From Spirochaetia bacterium (GTDB lineage: Bacteria; Spirochaetota; Spirochaetia; Treponematales; Treponemataceae): a stretch of DNA of 64,000 nucleotides. This document shows positions 50,897-60,375 of the stretch, piece by piece. The stretch's first letter is position 1; each line of letters opens with the position of its first letter. The notes under the pieces are model-generated. The model was not told the DNA's origin. It saw only the letters and a list, made by a program, of their open reading frames with translations, and made no database searches. Where the stretch lies: NCBI GenBank assembly GCA_022768865.1, contig JALELH010000024.1, positions 1 through 64,000 of the forward strand, in the 5' to 3' direction. The position numbers and the translations under genes were made by a program.

Positions 50897-51886
50897 ATGG
50901 AAAGCAAAGAATACAGTTTTTCTATTGATGCAATTTTCAAAAACCTTCCCACATTCAAGGAAAAAGGCATTACTGTCCTTACGATAGATGATGTAAAGTT
51001 TTCTTCTGATAAGGAAGGTATTTTAAAGCTTATTGACGCAATAAAAAAATATTGTCCGGATCTTTTCCTTTCCATTTTAATTAATCCGAAGATAATTGAT
51101 AAAAGTCTTGTTGCTGCCCTTTCTGAAATCTATTGTTCCATAGAAATTGAACTTGAAGGTACGGAAAAAAACGGCACACTTCTGTTTGATAAAAAGTTTT
51201 ATTCTGCCAAGGCAAATGTTTTAAACGATGCAGGTCTGGTTTTTGGATTCAATATGGCGTGGGGAATGCAGGACGGTGACACATTTAAACTTTTTCGGGA
51301 TCGCCTTGATTTTGCTGTAACTCTTTATCCTAACCACATTGATTTTGATCAGCTTGAAAAGGTTCCCTATGAGGATCCTGTTCCTTCGGGCGTGTATTCT
51401 TCCAAGGATATGGATTTTTCAAGGGGAATGGCTTTTGCCTGCAAGGTTTTTTACAGCCAGGGCAGGGCAGTAACCTGGTTTAATTCTGTGCTTAAGGCAT
51501 TAAAGATAAATGCTACAAGTTTTTTTGCAGACTTTGAAGAATTCCAGCAGTGCAACAACTGTTCTTTTGAAGTTGATTTCGACGTAGAAAAGGCAGGGCA
51601 TAAGGCAATAGAAAAACTTCAGCTGCTGTTCCTTGAACAGAAGTTTGAAGAAAAAAACAAGAGCCACCTTTTTGCAGCCGTAAATGATATTGTCAGAATT
51701 AACGGTGCTTTCAGCAGATGTTCTTTTGAAGGCACGGAAGAAGAACTGGAACTTTCCTATAATCCTGAAGATTTGCTTTCTCCGTACAGCCTGAACATTG
51801 CAGACTTTGTAGAAAATGTTGCCATGGAAAGCAGTGCAATCAGGATCTTCGATACGGATGAAGGTCCTGATTTTAAATTCATTTAA
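50897..51886 (+). CDS. Hypothetical protein, possibly a cysteine-less radical-SAM-like barrel
   Basis: A 329-residue protein. I choose ATG at 50897 over the TTG at 50888 that directly abuts the asnA stop. The alternating strand/helix pattern (I-T-V-L-T-I-D-D-V-K-F-S...L-F-L-S-I-L-I-N-P...S-I-E-I-E-L-E-G...L-V-F-G-F-N-M-A-W-G-M) resembles the second half of B12/radical-SAM barrels. No C-x-x-x-C-x-x-C cluster motif is present, so it would not bind the usual cluster. It is probably co-transcribed with asnA. The family call is weak. Confidence 0.55.
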   Translation: MESKEYSFSIDAIFKNLPTFKEKGITVLTIDDVKFSSDKEGILKLIDAIKKYCPDLFLSILINPKIIDKSLVAALSEIYCSIEIELEGTEKNGTLLFDKKFYSAKANVLNDAGLVFGFNMAWGMQDGDTFKLFRDRLDFAVTLYPNHIDFDQLEKVPYEDPVPSGVYSSKDMDFSRGMAFACKVFYSQGRAVTWFNSVLKALKINATSFFADFEEFQQCNNCSFEVDFDVEKAGHKAIEKLQLLFLEQKFEEKNKSHLFAAVNDIVRINGAFSRCSFEGTEEELELSYNPEDLLSPYSLNIADFVENVAMESSAIRIFDTDEGPDFKFI

Positions 51887-51908
51887 TTTAATCTGATTTA
51901 ATTAAACT

Positions 51909-52856
51909 TTATTCTGCTTCTTTTTCAACCCAGCGGTTGTAAATGTTTGCAAGGATGGCGCCTGAAATATTGTGCCATACGCTGAATATGGCTCCAGGAA
52001 CTGTTGCCATTGATAAAGCCTTGAATGCTGTTCCTGCAAGGGATGTGGCAAGGCCTGAATTCTGCATGCCGATTTCTACAGACAAAGCCTTTGTTTTTGC
52101 AGCATTAAGTCTAAGCACTTTTCCAAGACCGAATCCGCAGGCATATCCCAAAAGATTGTGAAGGATAACTACTGCAAAGATAATTGCACCTGTAGAAAGA
52201 ATTTTTTCGCTGTTGTGGGAAACTACACATGCAACGATTAAACAGATGGCAATTACGGAAATACAAGGTAAAAGAGAAACCATTTTCTGTGTAAACTTTC
52301 CAAAGAATTTGTTGATGATGAATCCAAGAGAAATAGGAATAATTACAACTTTTACAATGGAAATGAACATTGCCATGACGTTTACTTCAACTGTAGTTTT
52401 TAAAAGTAAATATGTAATTGCCGGTGTAAGAAGTGGAGCCAGAAGTGTGTTTACGCTTGTCATTCCAACAGAAAGGGGAACGTCACCTTTTGAAAGATAT
52501 GTAATTACGTTGCTTGAAGTTCCGCCCGGACATGTTCCTACAAGAACAACACCAGCAAGAAGGCCTGCATCAAGATTAAAAATCTTTCCTAAAGCAAAGG
52601 CAAGAAGAGGCATGATTGTAAACTGAGCAACGCAGCCGATAATTACATCACGAGGACGCGTAAAGACAACTGCAAAATCAGAAAGCTTAAGTGTAAGTCC
52701 CATGCCAAACATAACGATCATCAGAAGCCAGTTAATCCATGTTGTCTTAATCCATGTGCCTGAAACAGGAACAAAAAGCGCAAGAACAGTTACTGCAAGG
52801 ACAATAAGAGCCATGAATTTGCCAAAAAAGTTACTGATTTTTTCAATAATGTTCAT
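51909..52856 (-). CDS. Bile acid:sodium symporter (BASS) family transporter
   Basis: A 315-residue integral membrane protein with about nine hydrophobic segments spread through the length. G-M-G-L-T-L-K-L-S-D-F near residue 50, G-T-C-P-G-G-T-S-S-N-V-I near 106 and E-I-G-M-Q-N-S-G-L-A near 260 are typical of BASS symporters, which use Na+ to move organic acids (bile acids, pyruvate or pantothenate in relatives). The substrate cannot be read. It is monocistronic and upstream of a terminator-bounded ABC operon. Confidence 0.88.
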   Translation of the reverse strand: MNIIEKISNFFGKFMALIVLAVTVLALFVPVSGTWIKTTWINWLLMIVMFGMGLTLKLSDFAVVFTRPRDVIIGCVAQFTIMPLLAFALGKIFNLDAGLLAGVVLVGTCPGGTSSNVITYLSKGDVPLSVGMTSVNTLLAPLLTPAITYLLLKTTVEVNVMAMFISIVKVVIIPISLGFIINKFFGKFTQKMVSLLPCISVIAICLIVACVVSHNSEKILSTGAIIFAVVILHNLLGYACGFGLGKVLRLNAAKTKALSVEIGMQNSGLATSLAGTAFKALSMATVPGAIFSVWHNISGAILANIYNRWVEKEAE

Positions 52857-52952
52857 AAAATAACCCCCAAATGAACAAAATAAGTATCTTTAGTCATACT
52901 AAAGTTTATTAAGTATTTATTCAATATATAAACAGGGGTAAACGCAAAAAAA

Positions 52953-52974
52953 ACTCCCGAAACCTATCGGGAGT
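52953..52974 (-). terminator. Terminator of the ABC-transporter/MBL operon
   Basis: ACTCCCGA (52953-52960) pairs with TCGGGAGT (52967-52974). On the minus strand it is followed by eight T. The operon ending at 53107 would stop here. Confidence 0.75.
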
Positions 52975-53106
52975 AAAAAAGGAGATTATGAAGAGAAGAC
53001 CGCTTGTGCATTATCAATCTTCACTAATATAACCACCCAGGTTAAAAGTAGTTACAAAAGTTTTTAACTTTTTTTGCAATTTATTAAGATTCCTGCATAA
53101 CTGCGT

Positions 53107-54207
53107 TTAAAAAGAGAAGTTGCGTTCCTGGCAGTCGTCATCTGGCGTGTGGAACTTAATTACCTGGTCAAATTCATTCTTTGCACACAGTTTTTCATAG
53201 CCCTTGTTAGTCTGATGAACCGGGTAAATAATCTGCCTTGCATTCTGAGTATTTACAAGTTTTTGTGCCAGAGTATCTTTTTCTACTGTGCCTGTAAAAA
53301 TTATTTTTCCGTTCTGGATTAAAATTCTTTTACTAAGAAGAATTGCCTTTCCGTCTTTTAACTGCGGATTACTTACAAAAATTACGGCATTTGTAAAAAC
53401 TTCATTTGATGGAATAAGCTTAAGATTCTTTTTGATTTTGTCCAGTGTCTTTGAAAACCATTTAGCCTGTGTTTTTGAACTGATGCTCGAAATATGATTC
53501 ATTAAAAAATCATCCGCATAAAACTGAACTTTTTTGCTGCCAAGTTTTTCAGTTAAAAAATAAAGAAGTTCAATGCCTCTGCCGTTTTTTGGAACAGGCA
53601 AAAGAACCGGCTTGCAGTTTTTTAAGGCTTTCTTTATATGAAAAATAATTTCATGACACTGCTTTTTATAGGTAAAAGTATTTTCGCCGTATGCACAGTC
53701 AACTATGGCAAAATCACTTTTCTGTTTCCTGATTTTGTCGCAGTTAAAAATCTGAGTGTGTTCAGTGTAGTCACCTGTATAAAAGACAGTGCGTTTCTGG
53801 TCTGTAAACTTTAACTTTATGGAAACACCTCCAAGACAGTGGCCGCTTCTTCCGTATTCAATCTTTATGCCAAAACGGTTTTCATTCTGCAGTTTGTTCC
53901 ATTGCTCAAGGTATATTTTATTGGGAATCTGAAAGGAAATATTTTCGAAGGTTTCTTTTGTTGCAACAACGGCTCCGTTAAAACCCTGTGCGTAAATCCA
54001 TTCCAGTGCGCCGCAATGATCTGCATGGGAATGAGAAATAAAAATAACTTTAAGGCGCTCAATTTCATCCTTGGATAAGCGCGGGTTTGGATTTTCCCTG
54101 TCTTCTGCAATAATTCCGCAGTCAAGCAAAAATGTATTCTGCCCGTCGTCTATGCAAAAACAATTGCGTCCGTGTTCACCTTTACCGCCTGCTGCATGTA
54201 TTTTCAT
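53107..54207 (-). CDS. Metallo-beta-lactamase-fold hydrolase
   Basis: A 366-residue protein with the metal motif H-S-H-A-D-H-C-G at residues 59-66 and further ligands in S-G-H-C-L-G-G and Y-T-G-D-Y-T. The layout, including a helical insert after the core and a late F-T-G-T-V-E-K, is like RNase J/CPSF-type beta-CASP hydrolases or PhnP-like enzymes, but I cannot assign a substrate. It starts 3 bases after the permease stop, so it is the last gene of the transporter operon. That suggests it acts on the imported compound or its product, but this is inference. Confidence 0.75.
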   Translation of the reverse strand: MKIHAAGGKGEHGRNCFCIDDGQNTFLLDCGIIAEDRENPNPRLSKDEIERLKVIFISHSHADHCGALEWIYAQGFNGAVVATKETFENISFQIPNKIYLEQWNKLQNENRFGIKIEYGRSGHCLGGVSIKLKFTDQKRTVFYTGDYTEHTQIFNCDKIRKQKSDFAIVDCAYGENTFTYKKQCHEIIFHIKKALKNCKPVLLPVPKNGRGIELLYFLTEKLGSKKVQFYADDFLMNHISSISSKTQAKWFSKTLDKIKKNLKLIPSNEVFTNAVIFVSNPQLKDGKAILLSKRILIQNGKIIFTGTVEKDTLAQKLVNTQNARQIIYPVHQTNKGYEKLCAKNEFDQVIKFHTPDDDCQERNFSF

Positions 54208-54210
54208 TTT

Positions 54211-55851
54211 CTATTTCTTCCTCTTTGTAAAATAATTCAAAACCAGCAATGCCGTTGTAGTAAAAAGCACGCAGATTACTGCCATTGCCATTCCGCTTGA
54301 AACGCTGCCCTGTTCAAATTCCCTTGTAATAAAAGTAGAAACAACAAGAACGTTAGGAGGCGCAATTAAACTTGCCGTAACAAGTTCACGGAATGAAATT
54401 ATAAAAGTCATCATCCAGCCCACTGCAATGCCGCTCATAATCAATGGCAGCGTAATCTTTCTGAATAAAAAACTATTGCTTGCGCCAAAAACTTTACCTG
54501 CACTTATTAAATTACCGGAAATCTGGCTTAAAGATGAATTTACATATTGAATAGTGTAGGGCAAAAATAAAACCACGTAAGCAAGAACCATAATTCCCAT
54601 AGTGTTGTAAAGTGGAACCACTTTATAAAGCCTGTTCCAGAAAATCATTATTCCTAAAACCAGAACAATGCCCGGAAGCATTTCAGGCAAAAGGCTTATT
54701 CCTTCAGTAACTTTTTTTAATTTAGATTTTGAGTTGAATATTGTAATGCAAATCAGCGTTCCTAAAACTGCACATATTGTTGCAGAAACAACCGCAAGAA
54801 AAAGACTGTTTAGCAGGGCTTTTATTGCTTTCTGGTTTTCTGTAAAAAGCATAACATAGTTCATAAAACTGAAGTTGCCTGCTTTTAAGCCAAAGCCCTG
54901 CAATTTAATCAGCGAAGTAGAAATTATAGAAAAATAGGGAATAATAATTGCAAAGAAAATTACAACAACGATATAGATTTTACAAATTAAGGACGGCAGG
55001 AATTTCAGCTTTTTATACCCTGTCCTTGCCGTGCGTGTTCCAACCAGGTTCCATCTGGACTTTTCTGTAATAAGGTTTTGCATTGCCCACATAAAAATAC
55101 AAATCAATGTAAGGACTGCCGACAAAGCCGACGCCTTGTCAAAATTAACCGGAGCTACTGTTGCATACCTGTGGATCTGAATTGTAAAAACATCAAAACC
55201 GATGCGCCTTCCTAAAGTAGCAGGCGTGCCGTATTCAGACAAAGTTTTTACAAGGACGAGGAGGGCTGCTATGGCATAGTTTCCAAGCAAAAGGGGAATA
55301 TTCACTTTCCGTAAACGCCTGAAAAACTTAGCACCAAAAACTGATGCTGCTTCATCTAAACTCTGGGGAATGTTCAGCATGGCATTTTTTAGCATTGTAT
55401 ACATGAAAGGAAAAACGTGCAGGCTCATTACAAGCACAAGGCCTTTAAAAGAAAAAAAGCAGTTTTCCCATCCTTTTGTAAAAGGCAAGAGCTGCTGCAA
55501 AAGTCCCCGCTTCTGCATGAATAAAATCCATCCCATAGACGCAATGTAAGGCGGCGTCATAAAGGGAATCATAAATACAACGTCTGCAAATTTATATTTT
55601 GCAAATGTTGTTTTTGAAAAAATAAAAGCCAGAGGAAATGCTATCAAAGTAGAAACAATCACAACGCTTATTCCTAAATAAAGGGAATTAAGAATCATCT
55701 GGAAGTTTTCTTTTTCTGCCAGCACGCTCCAGCTTTTATTACCGATGAAAAGCATTGCTACAGGACAAAGAATTAAAACAGCAAGTGCCACCGTTAAAAT
55801 AGTGAGGATAATTTGATTTTTAATTGTACCGGCAGTTTCTGCGTTTTTCAT
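54211..55851 (-). CDS. ABC transporter permease, FbpB-like double domain
   Basis: A 546-residue inner-membrane permease with two homologous six-helix halves (~15-265 and ~290-540). Each half has an E-A-A-like cytoplasmic loop (L-D-E-A-A-S-V-F-G-A near residue 160; I-S-A-G-K-V-F-G-A near 458). The fused form is typical of ferric iron (Fbp/Afu/Sfu) importers and of some 2-aminoethylphosphonate importers. It is the third gene after the ATPase and the binding protein. Confidence 0.88.
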   Translation of the reverse strand: MKNAETAGTIKNQIILTILTVALAVLILCPVAMLFIGNKSWSVLAEKENFQMILNSLYLGISVVIVSTLIAFPLAFIFSKTTFAKYKFADVVFMIPFMTPPYIASMGWILFMQKRGLLQQLLPFTKGWENCFFSFKGLVLVMSLHVFPFMYTMLKNAMLNIPQSLDEAASVFGAKFFRRLRKVNIPLLLGNYAIAALLVLVKTLSEYGTPATLGRRIGFDVFTIQIHRYATVAPVNFDKASALSAVLTLICIFMWAMQNLITEKSRWNLVGTRTARTGYKKLKFLPSLICKIYIVVVIFFAIIIPYFSIISTSLIKLQGFGLKAGNFSFMNYVMLFTENQKAIKALLNSLFLAVVSATICAVLGTLICITIFNSKSKLKKVTEGISLLPEMLPGIVLVLGIMIFWNRLYKVVPLYNTMGIMVLAYVVLFLPYTIQYVNSSLSQISGNLISAGKVFGASNSFLFRKITLPLIMSGIAVGWMMTFIISFRELVTASLIAPPNVLVVSTFITREFEQGSVSSGMAMAVICVLFTTTALLVLNYFTKRKK

Positions 55852-55865
55852 TCTATGTCCTTGTT

Positions 55866-56879
55866 TTACTTACAAAGATTGTTAATTTTAGCTGCACTTT
55901 CTGATGCAATAGACATCATTTTGTTCCAGTCGCATTCAATCTGCGGAACGTCTTCTAGGTTTGTGCGTCCGTCGCATTTAACGTCATTGCGGCCTGGAAG
56001 AAGATATGCTTTTGCAACAAGCTGCTGTGCTTCATCGGTGAAAAGGTAGTCAATAAAAGCCTTTGCATTTTCTGAGTTTGGTGCAGTTTTCAAAATCATG
56101 GCCGGACGAGGGTTTACAACTGTTCCGCCGGCAGGATAATAAATCTTGAGCGGTTCACCTTTTTTCATTGATGAATATGCGTTGTAATCAACACCGGCAA
56201 CCAGAATTCCTACTTCTCCAGTAGTAACGGCAGAAAGGGCAGCCTTGTTGGCTCCAGGAATCGTCATTCCGTTTTTTGCCATTCCTTCAAAAACATCCCA
56301 GCCGTATTTGTTCACAAAGCCCGCAACAAAGTCCTTGCATGCACCTGATTTTTCAGGGTCTGGAATTGCAAGCTGACCCTTGTATTCTTCTTTTGTTAAT
56401 CCGTTCCAGTCTTCGTTTAATTCCGGAATTACAGTTGTGTTGTAAATTACGCCTACGGCAGAAGCACTGTAGCCAAACAAAGTATTGTCGCCGTCAATCC
56501 AGTTTTTGTTGATGCGGCCAGATTCCTGTGGCTTGTAAGACATTAACTTTCCGCTGTTTTTCATGGAAAGACCGTCAGACCATGATGCAAGGATTACAAC
56601 ATCAGCAATTGGATTTGAACTTTCTGCTTCAAGGCGGGCTAAGATTTCTCCTGTTGTTCCCTGAAACTGTTCTACCTGAACGCCTGTTTTTGCAGTAAAA
56701 CCTGCAGCAATTTTGTCTGCAAGGCCTGCCGGACTTGGCATGTAAACAGTAACTTTGCCGGAAAGCTTTTTTTCTTCTGCATCAGAAACTTTTGCTGCAG
56801 TTTCATTTTTCCTTGCACATGATGTACAAGCCAGAACCATTGCCATTGCACCGGCAATAACAGATACTCTTCTTTTCAT
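55866..56879 (-). CDS. ABC transporter substrate-binding lipoprotein, FutA/FbpA-like
   Basis: A 337-residue extracellular solute-binding lipoprotein. The signal ends in V-L-A-C (Cys18), a lipobox for membrane anchoring. The mature protein (G-K-V-T-V-Y...A-K-T-G-V-Q-V-E near residue 63, P-I-A-D-V-V near 96) fits the family 1/6 binding proteins for ferric iron or phosphonate. The paired tyrosines of typical ferric-binding proteins are not obvious, so the ligand is uncertain. It is the second gene of the operon, 25 bases after the ATPase. Confidence 0.87.
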   Translation of the reverse strand: MKRRVSVIAGAMAMVLACTSCARKNETAAKVSDAEEKKLSGKVTVYMPSPAGLADKIAAGFTAKTGVQVEQFQGTTGEILARLEAESSNPIADVVILASWSDGLSMKNSGKLMSYKPQESGRINKNWIDGDNTLFGYSASAVGVIYNTTVIPELNEDWNGLTKEEYKGQLAIPDPEKSGACKDFVAGFVNKYGWDVFEGMAKNGMTIPGANKAALSAVTTGEVGILVAGVDYNAYSSMKKGEPLKIYYPAGGTVVNPRPAMILKTAPNSENAKAFIDYLFTDEAQQLVAKAYLLPGRNDVKCDGRTNLEDVPQIECDWNKMMSIASESAAKINNLCK

Positions 56880-56904
56880 TTTTATCTCCTATAAAAAGTT
56901 TCAT

Positions 56905-57861
56905 TTACTTTACGCAGATAATTTCATTTGCGGGAACAAAAATATTCACCCTGGAACCGTAACGCAGATTCTTTTTAGAAAAGCAAGTCCAGTTAAAGCC
57001 TTTATATTTTGTCTTCAGCTTATATTTGTCTCCAAGAAACTGGCTTCCTTCTACGGCAACTTCAAAGCCTTTTGTATTTCCGCATTCTTCAAGGGTAATG
57101 CTTTCCGGGCGGAACATGTGTTCTTCGTCAATCCAGTTGGACTTGCCTATAAAACTTGCCACAAACTTAGAAGACGGTGCATTGTAAATATTTTCCGGAC
57201 TGTCGTATTGCAGAACATGACCGCCGTTCATAACTGCAATTTTGCTGGACATGCTCATTGCTTCTTCCTGATCATGGGTTACAAAAACAGAAGTAATGCC
57301 AAGGTCAGAAACAATGCCTGTAATTTCATTCCGCATTTCTTCACGCAGGATTGCATCCAGAGCAGAAAGTGGTTCATCAAACAAAATGCACTTCGGCTCG
57401 TTTACAATGGCACGGGCAAAAGCCACACGCTGCTGCTGTCCGCCGGAAAGCTGATTAGGGTAAGTTTTTTTATAGTCTTCAAGATGAACTGCCTTTAAAG
57501 CATCCGTAACTTTTGCTTCAAGTCCCTGTGTTTTATGCTTTGCCTTTAAGCCAAAAGCTACGTTTTCAAAAACCGTCATGTGCGGCCACAATGCAAAGTC
57601 CTGAAATACAAAACTTAAATTTCGCTTTTCGCTTGGAACATTTATTTTATCCCTGCTGCTGAAAATACATTTATCATCAAAATATATTTCTCCGCTATCT
57701 GGTGTTTCAAGGCCTGCAATCATTCTTAGCAGGGTAGTTTTACCGCAGCCGGAAGAGCCTAAAAGAGTTGTAAAGGATTTGTCTTCAATTTCAAGACTGA
57801 TATTGTCCAGAACTTTCTTTTGATTAAAGGATTTGGAAATATTATTCAGAAGAATTTTCAT
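56905..57861 (-). CDS. ABC transporter ATP-binding protein, FbpC-like
   Basis: A 318-residue ATPase. Walker A G-S-S-G-C-G-K-T-T lies at residues 35-43, signature L-S-G-G-Q-Q-Q-R-V-A near 138, Walker B C-I-L-F-D-E-P-L near 158 and the H-loop V-T-H-D-Q-E-E-A near 193. The C-terminal ~80 residues form a small regulatory beta-domain, as in FbpC/PotA relatives. It is the first gene of the operon. Confidence 0.92.
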   Translation of the reverse strand: MKILLNNISKSFNQKKVLDNISLEIEDKSFTTLLGSSGCGKTTLLRMIAGLETPDSGEIYFDDKCIFSSRDKINVPSEKRNLSFVFQDFALWPHMTVFENVAFGLKAKHKTQGLEAKVTDALKAVHLEDYKKTYPNQLSGGQQQRVAFARAIVNEPKCILFDEPLSALDAILREEMRNEITGIVSDLGITSVFVTHDQEEAMSMSSKIAVMNGGHVLQYDSPENIYNAPSSKFVASFIGKSNWIDEEHMFRPESITLEECGNTKGFEVAVEGSQFLGDKYKLKTKYKGFNWTCFSKKNLRYGSRVNIFVPANEIICVK

Positions 57862-57985
57862 AACAGCAAGGCTACAGGAAAGCCATTATGTTATGATTAA
57901 GTTTATGTAAAATTTGTGTAAAGGAGCTGGCAAAGATAATTATTTTTTTGTTACTTATTGTTGATGTAACTTTACAGTTCTAAAA

Positions 57986-58870
57986 TTAAAAGGGCAAGTC
58001 AGCACCAAAATAATCTGAATCTTCATGTAATTCAAGCGTATTAATTAAAGAACTTTGTAATTCTGGATTTTTGATGCATCTGTTTCTATAGTCATTTTTT
58101 ATTGCAACGTTTTCAAGTTCCTCACGCCGTAATTTAGAAATGCCTAGAAAATCAGTTTCTCTTTCAATTCCTAAAAAACGACGTCCTAATAAACTTGCTG
58201 CAATCCCTGTAGTGGAACTTCCGGTAAAGGGATCTAATACCCATGCATTTGTTTGAGTAGAGGCTAAAATAATTCTTGATAAAAGTGGCAGAGGTTTTTG
58301 CGTTGGGTGCTTGCCGCAGGATTTTTCCCATCTTGAAATGGCTGGCAGCTCCCAAACATCACGCATTTGCTTACCGCCGTTGATTTGTTTCATCAGTTCA
58401 TAATTATAATAATGGGGAATTGATTTACTTTTCCTTGCCCACAAAATAAATTCCGTTGAATGAGTAAAATATCTGCAAGAAAGATTTGGCGGTGGGTTTG
58501 TCTTTACCCAAGTAACGCAGTTTAAGATTTTAAAATCCAGCTGGTTTAACATTTGTGCTACAGAAAAAATGTTGTGATAGGTTCCGCTAACCCAGATTGT
58601 GCCGTTATCTTTTAATTTATCCCTGCAAAGATAAATCCATTTGTAATTGAATTCGTTGTCTTTTTCAAACCCCTGAGATTTATCCCAGTCGCCTTTGTTT
58701 ACAGAAACCTGCTTGCCGCTTTGAACGGAAATTCCACCGTTAGAAAGAAAATATGGCGGGTCTGCAAAAATCATATCAAACTTAAATTCAAACTGTGGCA
58801 ATAATTGCGTGCAGTCGCCTTGTAGAAGAGTAAAATCGCGGTTTTTAGATTTGTAGAAAGACTGTAGCAT
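57986..58870 (-). CDS. DNA methyltransferase, beta class (DpnA/M2-like)
   Basis: A 294-residue amino-methyltransferase. Motif IV A-D-P-P-Y-F-L near residue 37 comes before motif I L-D-P-F-T-G-S-S-T-T-G near 205, the beta-class order. The surroundings (G-D-W-D-K-S, W-V-S-G-T-Y-H-N) resemble M.DpnIIB/DpnA, which methylates GATC adenine, including on single-stranded DNA. It overlaps the restriction enzyme gene by one base. Specificity inferred from the family. Confidence 0.85.
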   Translation of the reverse strand: MLQSFYKSKNRDFTLLQGDCTQLLPQFEFKFDMIFADPPYFLSNGGISVQSGKQVSVNKGDWDKSQGFEKDNEFNYKWIYLCRDKLKDNGTIWVSGTYHNIFSVAQMLNQLDFKILNCVTWVKTNPPPNLSCRYFTHSTEFILWARKSKSIPHYYNYELMKQINGGKQMRDVWELPAISRWEKSCGKHPTQKPLPLLSRIILASTQTNAWVLDPFTGSSTTGIAASLLGRRFLGIERETDFLGISKLRREELENVAIKNDYRNRCIKNPELQSSLINTLELHEDSDYFGADLPF

Positions 58871-59406
58871 CAGGCAGGATTTCCTGTTTCAGGTACTGGT
58901 AAACCTAATTTTTCTAATGGAATGTATTCAAAATAGTAAAAGCAATTCATGCTGATTATATAGTCTAAAGTATCCTTATATTTTGAATTTCTGAACCAGT
59001 CTGAAAGTAAATACATATACTCAACGTCAATGTTTAAAGGTGCCAATAATTTTCTGTATTGTTTACGTTTAAAATCGCAGGTTTGAAGTTTTTCATCTAC
59101 AGAACCTGGGCTTTGCTGGTATTTGCATTCTATAATATATAAAGTATTTTTTATAATTACAAAGATGCTGTCATCTGGAAGAAGCTGTTTTGAAAGTATC
59201 TTTTCCCAGTCCACACCTTTTCCTTTTAAGAATCTATAAAGATTATGCTTCTTGAATATACGGGCAACCTCTTCTTCTTTGTAATAAACAATATCATCAA
59301 TGACTTTATAATCTTTTTGTCTATTTAAAAAGGTTGCTAAATCTGTTTTGCCTTCAAAAACTAATCCTGTTTTTGTATTACCACCGCCTTTACCGTTTTT
59401 GATCAT
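58870..59406 (-). CDS. Type II restriction endonuclease, PD-(D/E)XK type
   Basis: A 178-residue small protein with a PD-(D/E)XK core: Asp78/Asp79, then E-C-K at residues 93-95 after a strand-rich I-I-K-N-T-L-Y-I-I. The N-terminal G-G-G-N-T-K-T-G-L-V-F-E pattern is shared by several short type II enzymes. It is sandwiched between two DNA adenine methyltransferase genes, so it is probably the cutting part of a GATC-type system. It is shorter than DpnII itself. Overlaps the downstream methyltransferase by one base. Confidence 0.7.
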   Translation of the reverse strand: MIKNGKGGGNTKTGLVFEGKTDLATFLNRQKDYKVIDDIVYYKEEEVARIFKKHNLYRFLKGKGVDWEKILSKQLLPDDSIFVIIKNTLYIIECKYQQSPGSVDEKLQTCDFKRKQYRKLLAPLNIDVEYMYLLSDWFRNSKYKDTLDYIISMNCFYYFEYIPLEKLGLPVPETGNPA

Positions 59407-59429
59407 TTTAACACTATCTCCATTATTAC

Positions 59430-60311
59430 TTAAATTGCAATGTTTGTAATCAGAAGTTCGTTTACTGCTCCACGCTTTTGTGCATCTGAATTTATCATCC
59501 TGTTTGCATGAATGCGATTTATCATAAATGGTGAATAAATTTCTTCAAAAAAATCATCACTTGCGTTTGTGTTTTTAGGGTCGGAATTGCTTGCCAGAAC
59601 CTTTGCTCCTTTTAATGTAATTTCATTTATAAACTGTCCTAATTCAATCTGATTTTGATCGGTGAATCCATTGGAGCTGTAAGATGTGAAAGCGGATGAT
59701 TGTGACAAAGGTCTGTAAGGTGGATCAAAATATACAAAGGTTTTTTTATCGATGAAATTCCTGCAAGAAGAATAGTCGCCAACAGTCATCTTTACTTTCT
59801 GTAAAACTTTAGAGCATGCTTTTATGTTTTCTTCATCGCAGATTAGAGGATTCTTTGCATTGTTAAACGGAACATTGAATTCACCTTTTAAATTTACACG
59901 GTAAAGTCCGTTGAAGCAGGTTTTATTTAGAAAAATAAGGAGGGCAGCTTTTTCTGTTTTAGAATCAGCTGATAATTTTAATTCATTGAACCGGCTTCTG
60001 TTTGCATAAAAGAATTCTTTGCGTTCTTCTTCAGAAAGTGATTTGTATTTATCCTGCATTGAATAGAGTTTTTTAATTAAACCTGCACAATTCAATTTAA
60101 TCTCTTCGTAGACATTGATTAAATCTGCATTTATATCGTTGATTAAAACTTCTTTTACGTCATGATGATTTAATATGTCAAAAAGTACGGCACCACCGCC
60201 GACAAAGGGTTCGCAATATTTTTCTATTTGAGAAGGATAATATTTTCTTATCTGTTCAAGCAGCTGAGTTTTGCCACCTGCCCATTTTACAAAAGGTTTT
60301 GCCGGATTCAT
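59430..60311 (-). CDS. Dam-type DNA adenine methyltransferase (DpnM/M1-like)
   Basis: A 293-residue alpha-class (D12) methyltransferase. Motif I F-V-K-W-A-G-G-K-T-Q near residue 6 binds AdoMet, and motif IV F-D-P-P-Y-R-P near 195 is catalytic. P-F-V-G-G-G-A-V-L-F near 36 completes the Dam/DpnM pattern, which usually targets GATC. It is the first gene of the three-gene restriction-modification unit, 24 bases upstream of the endonuclease gene. Confidence 0.9.
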   Translation of the reverse strand: MNPAKPFVKWAGGKTQLLEQIRKYYPSQIEKYCEPFVGGGAVLFDILNHHDVKEVLINDINADLINVYEEIKLNCAGLIKKLYSMQDKYKSLSEEERKEFFYANRSRFNELKLSADSKTEKAALLIFLNKTCFNGLYRVNLKGEFNVPFNNAKNPLICDEENIKACSKVLQKVKMTVGDYSSCRNFIDKKTFVYFDPPYRPLSQSSAFTSYSSNGFTDQNQIELGQFINEITLKGAKVLASNSDPKNTNASDDFFEEIYSPFMINRIHANRMINSDAQKRGAVNELLITNIAI

Positions 60312-60375
60312 TTTTACATTCTATCCTAATTTAAGTTTATTTTCTATTAATCTCTGTTTTTGAATTGTTTTGACC

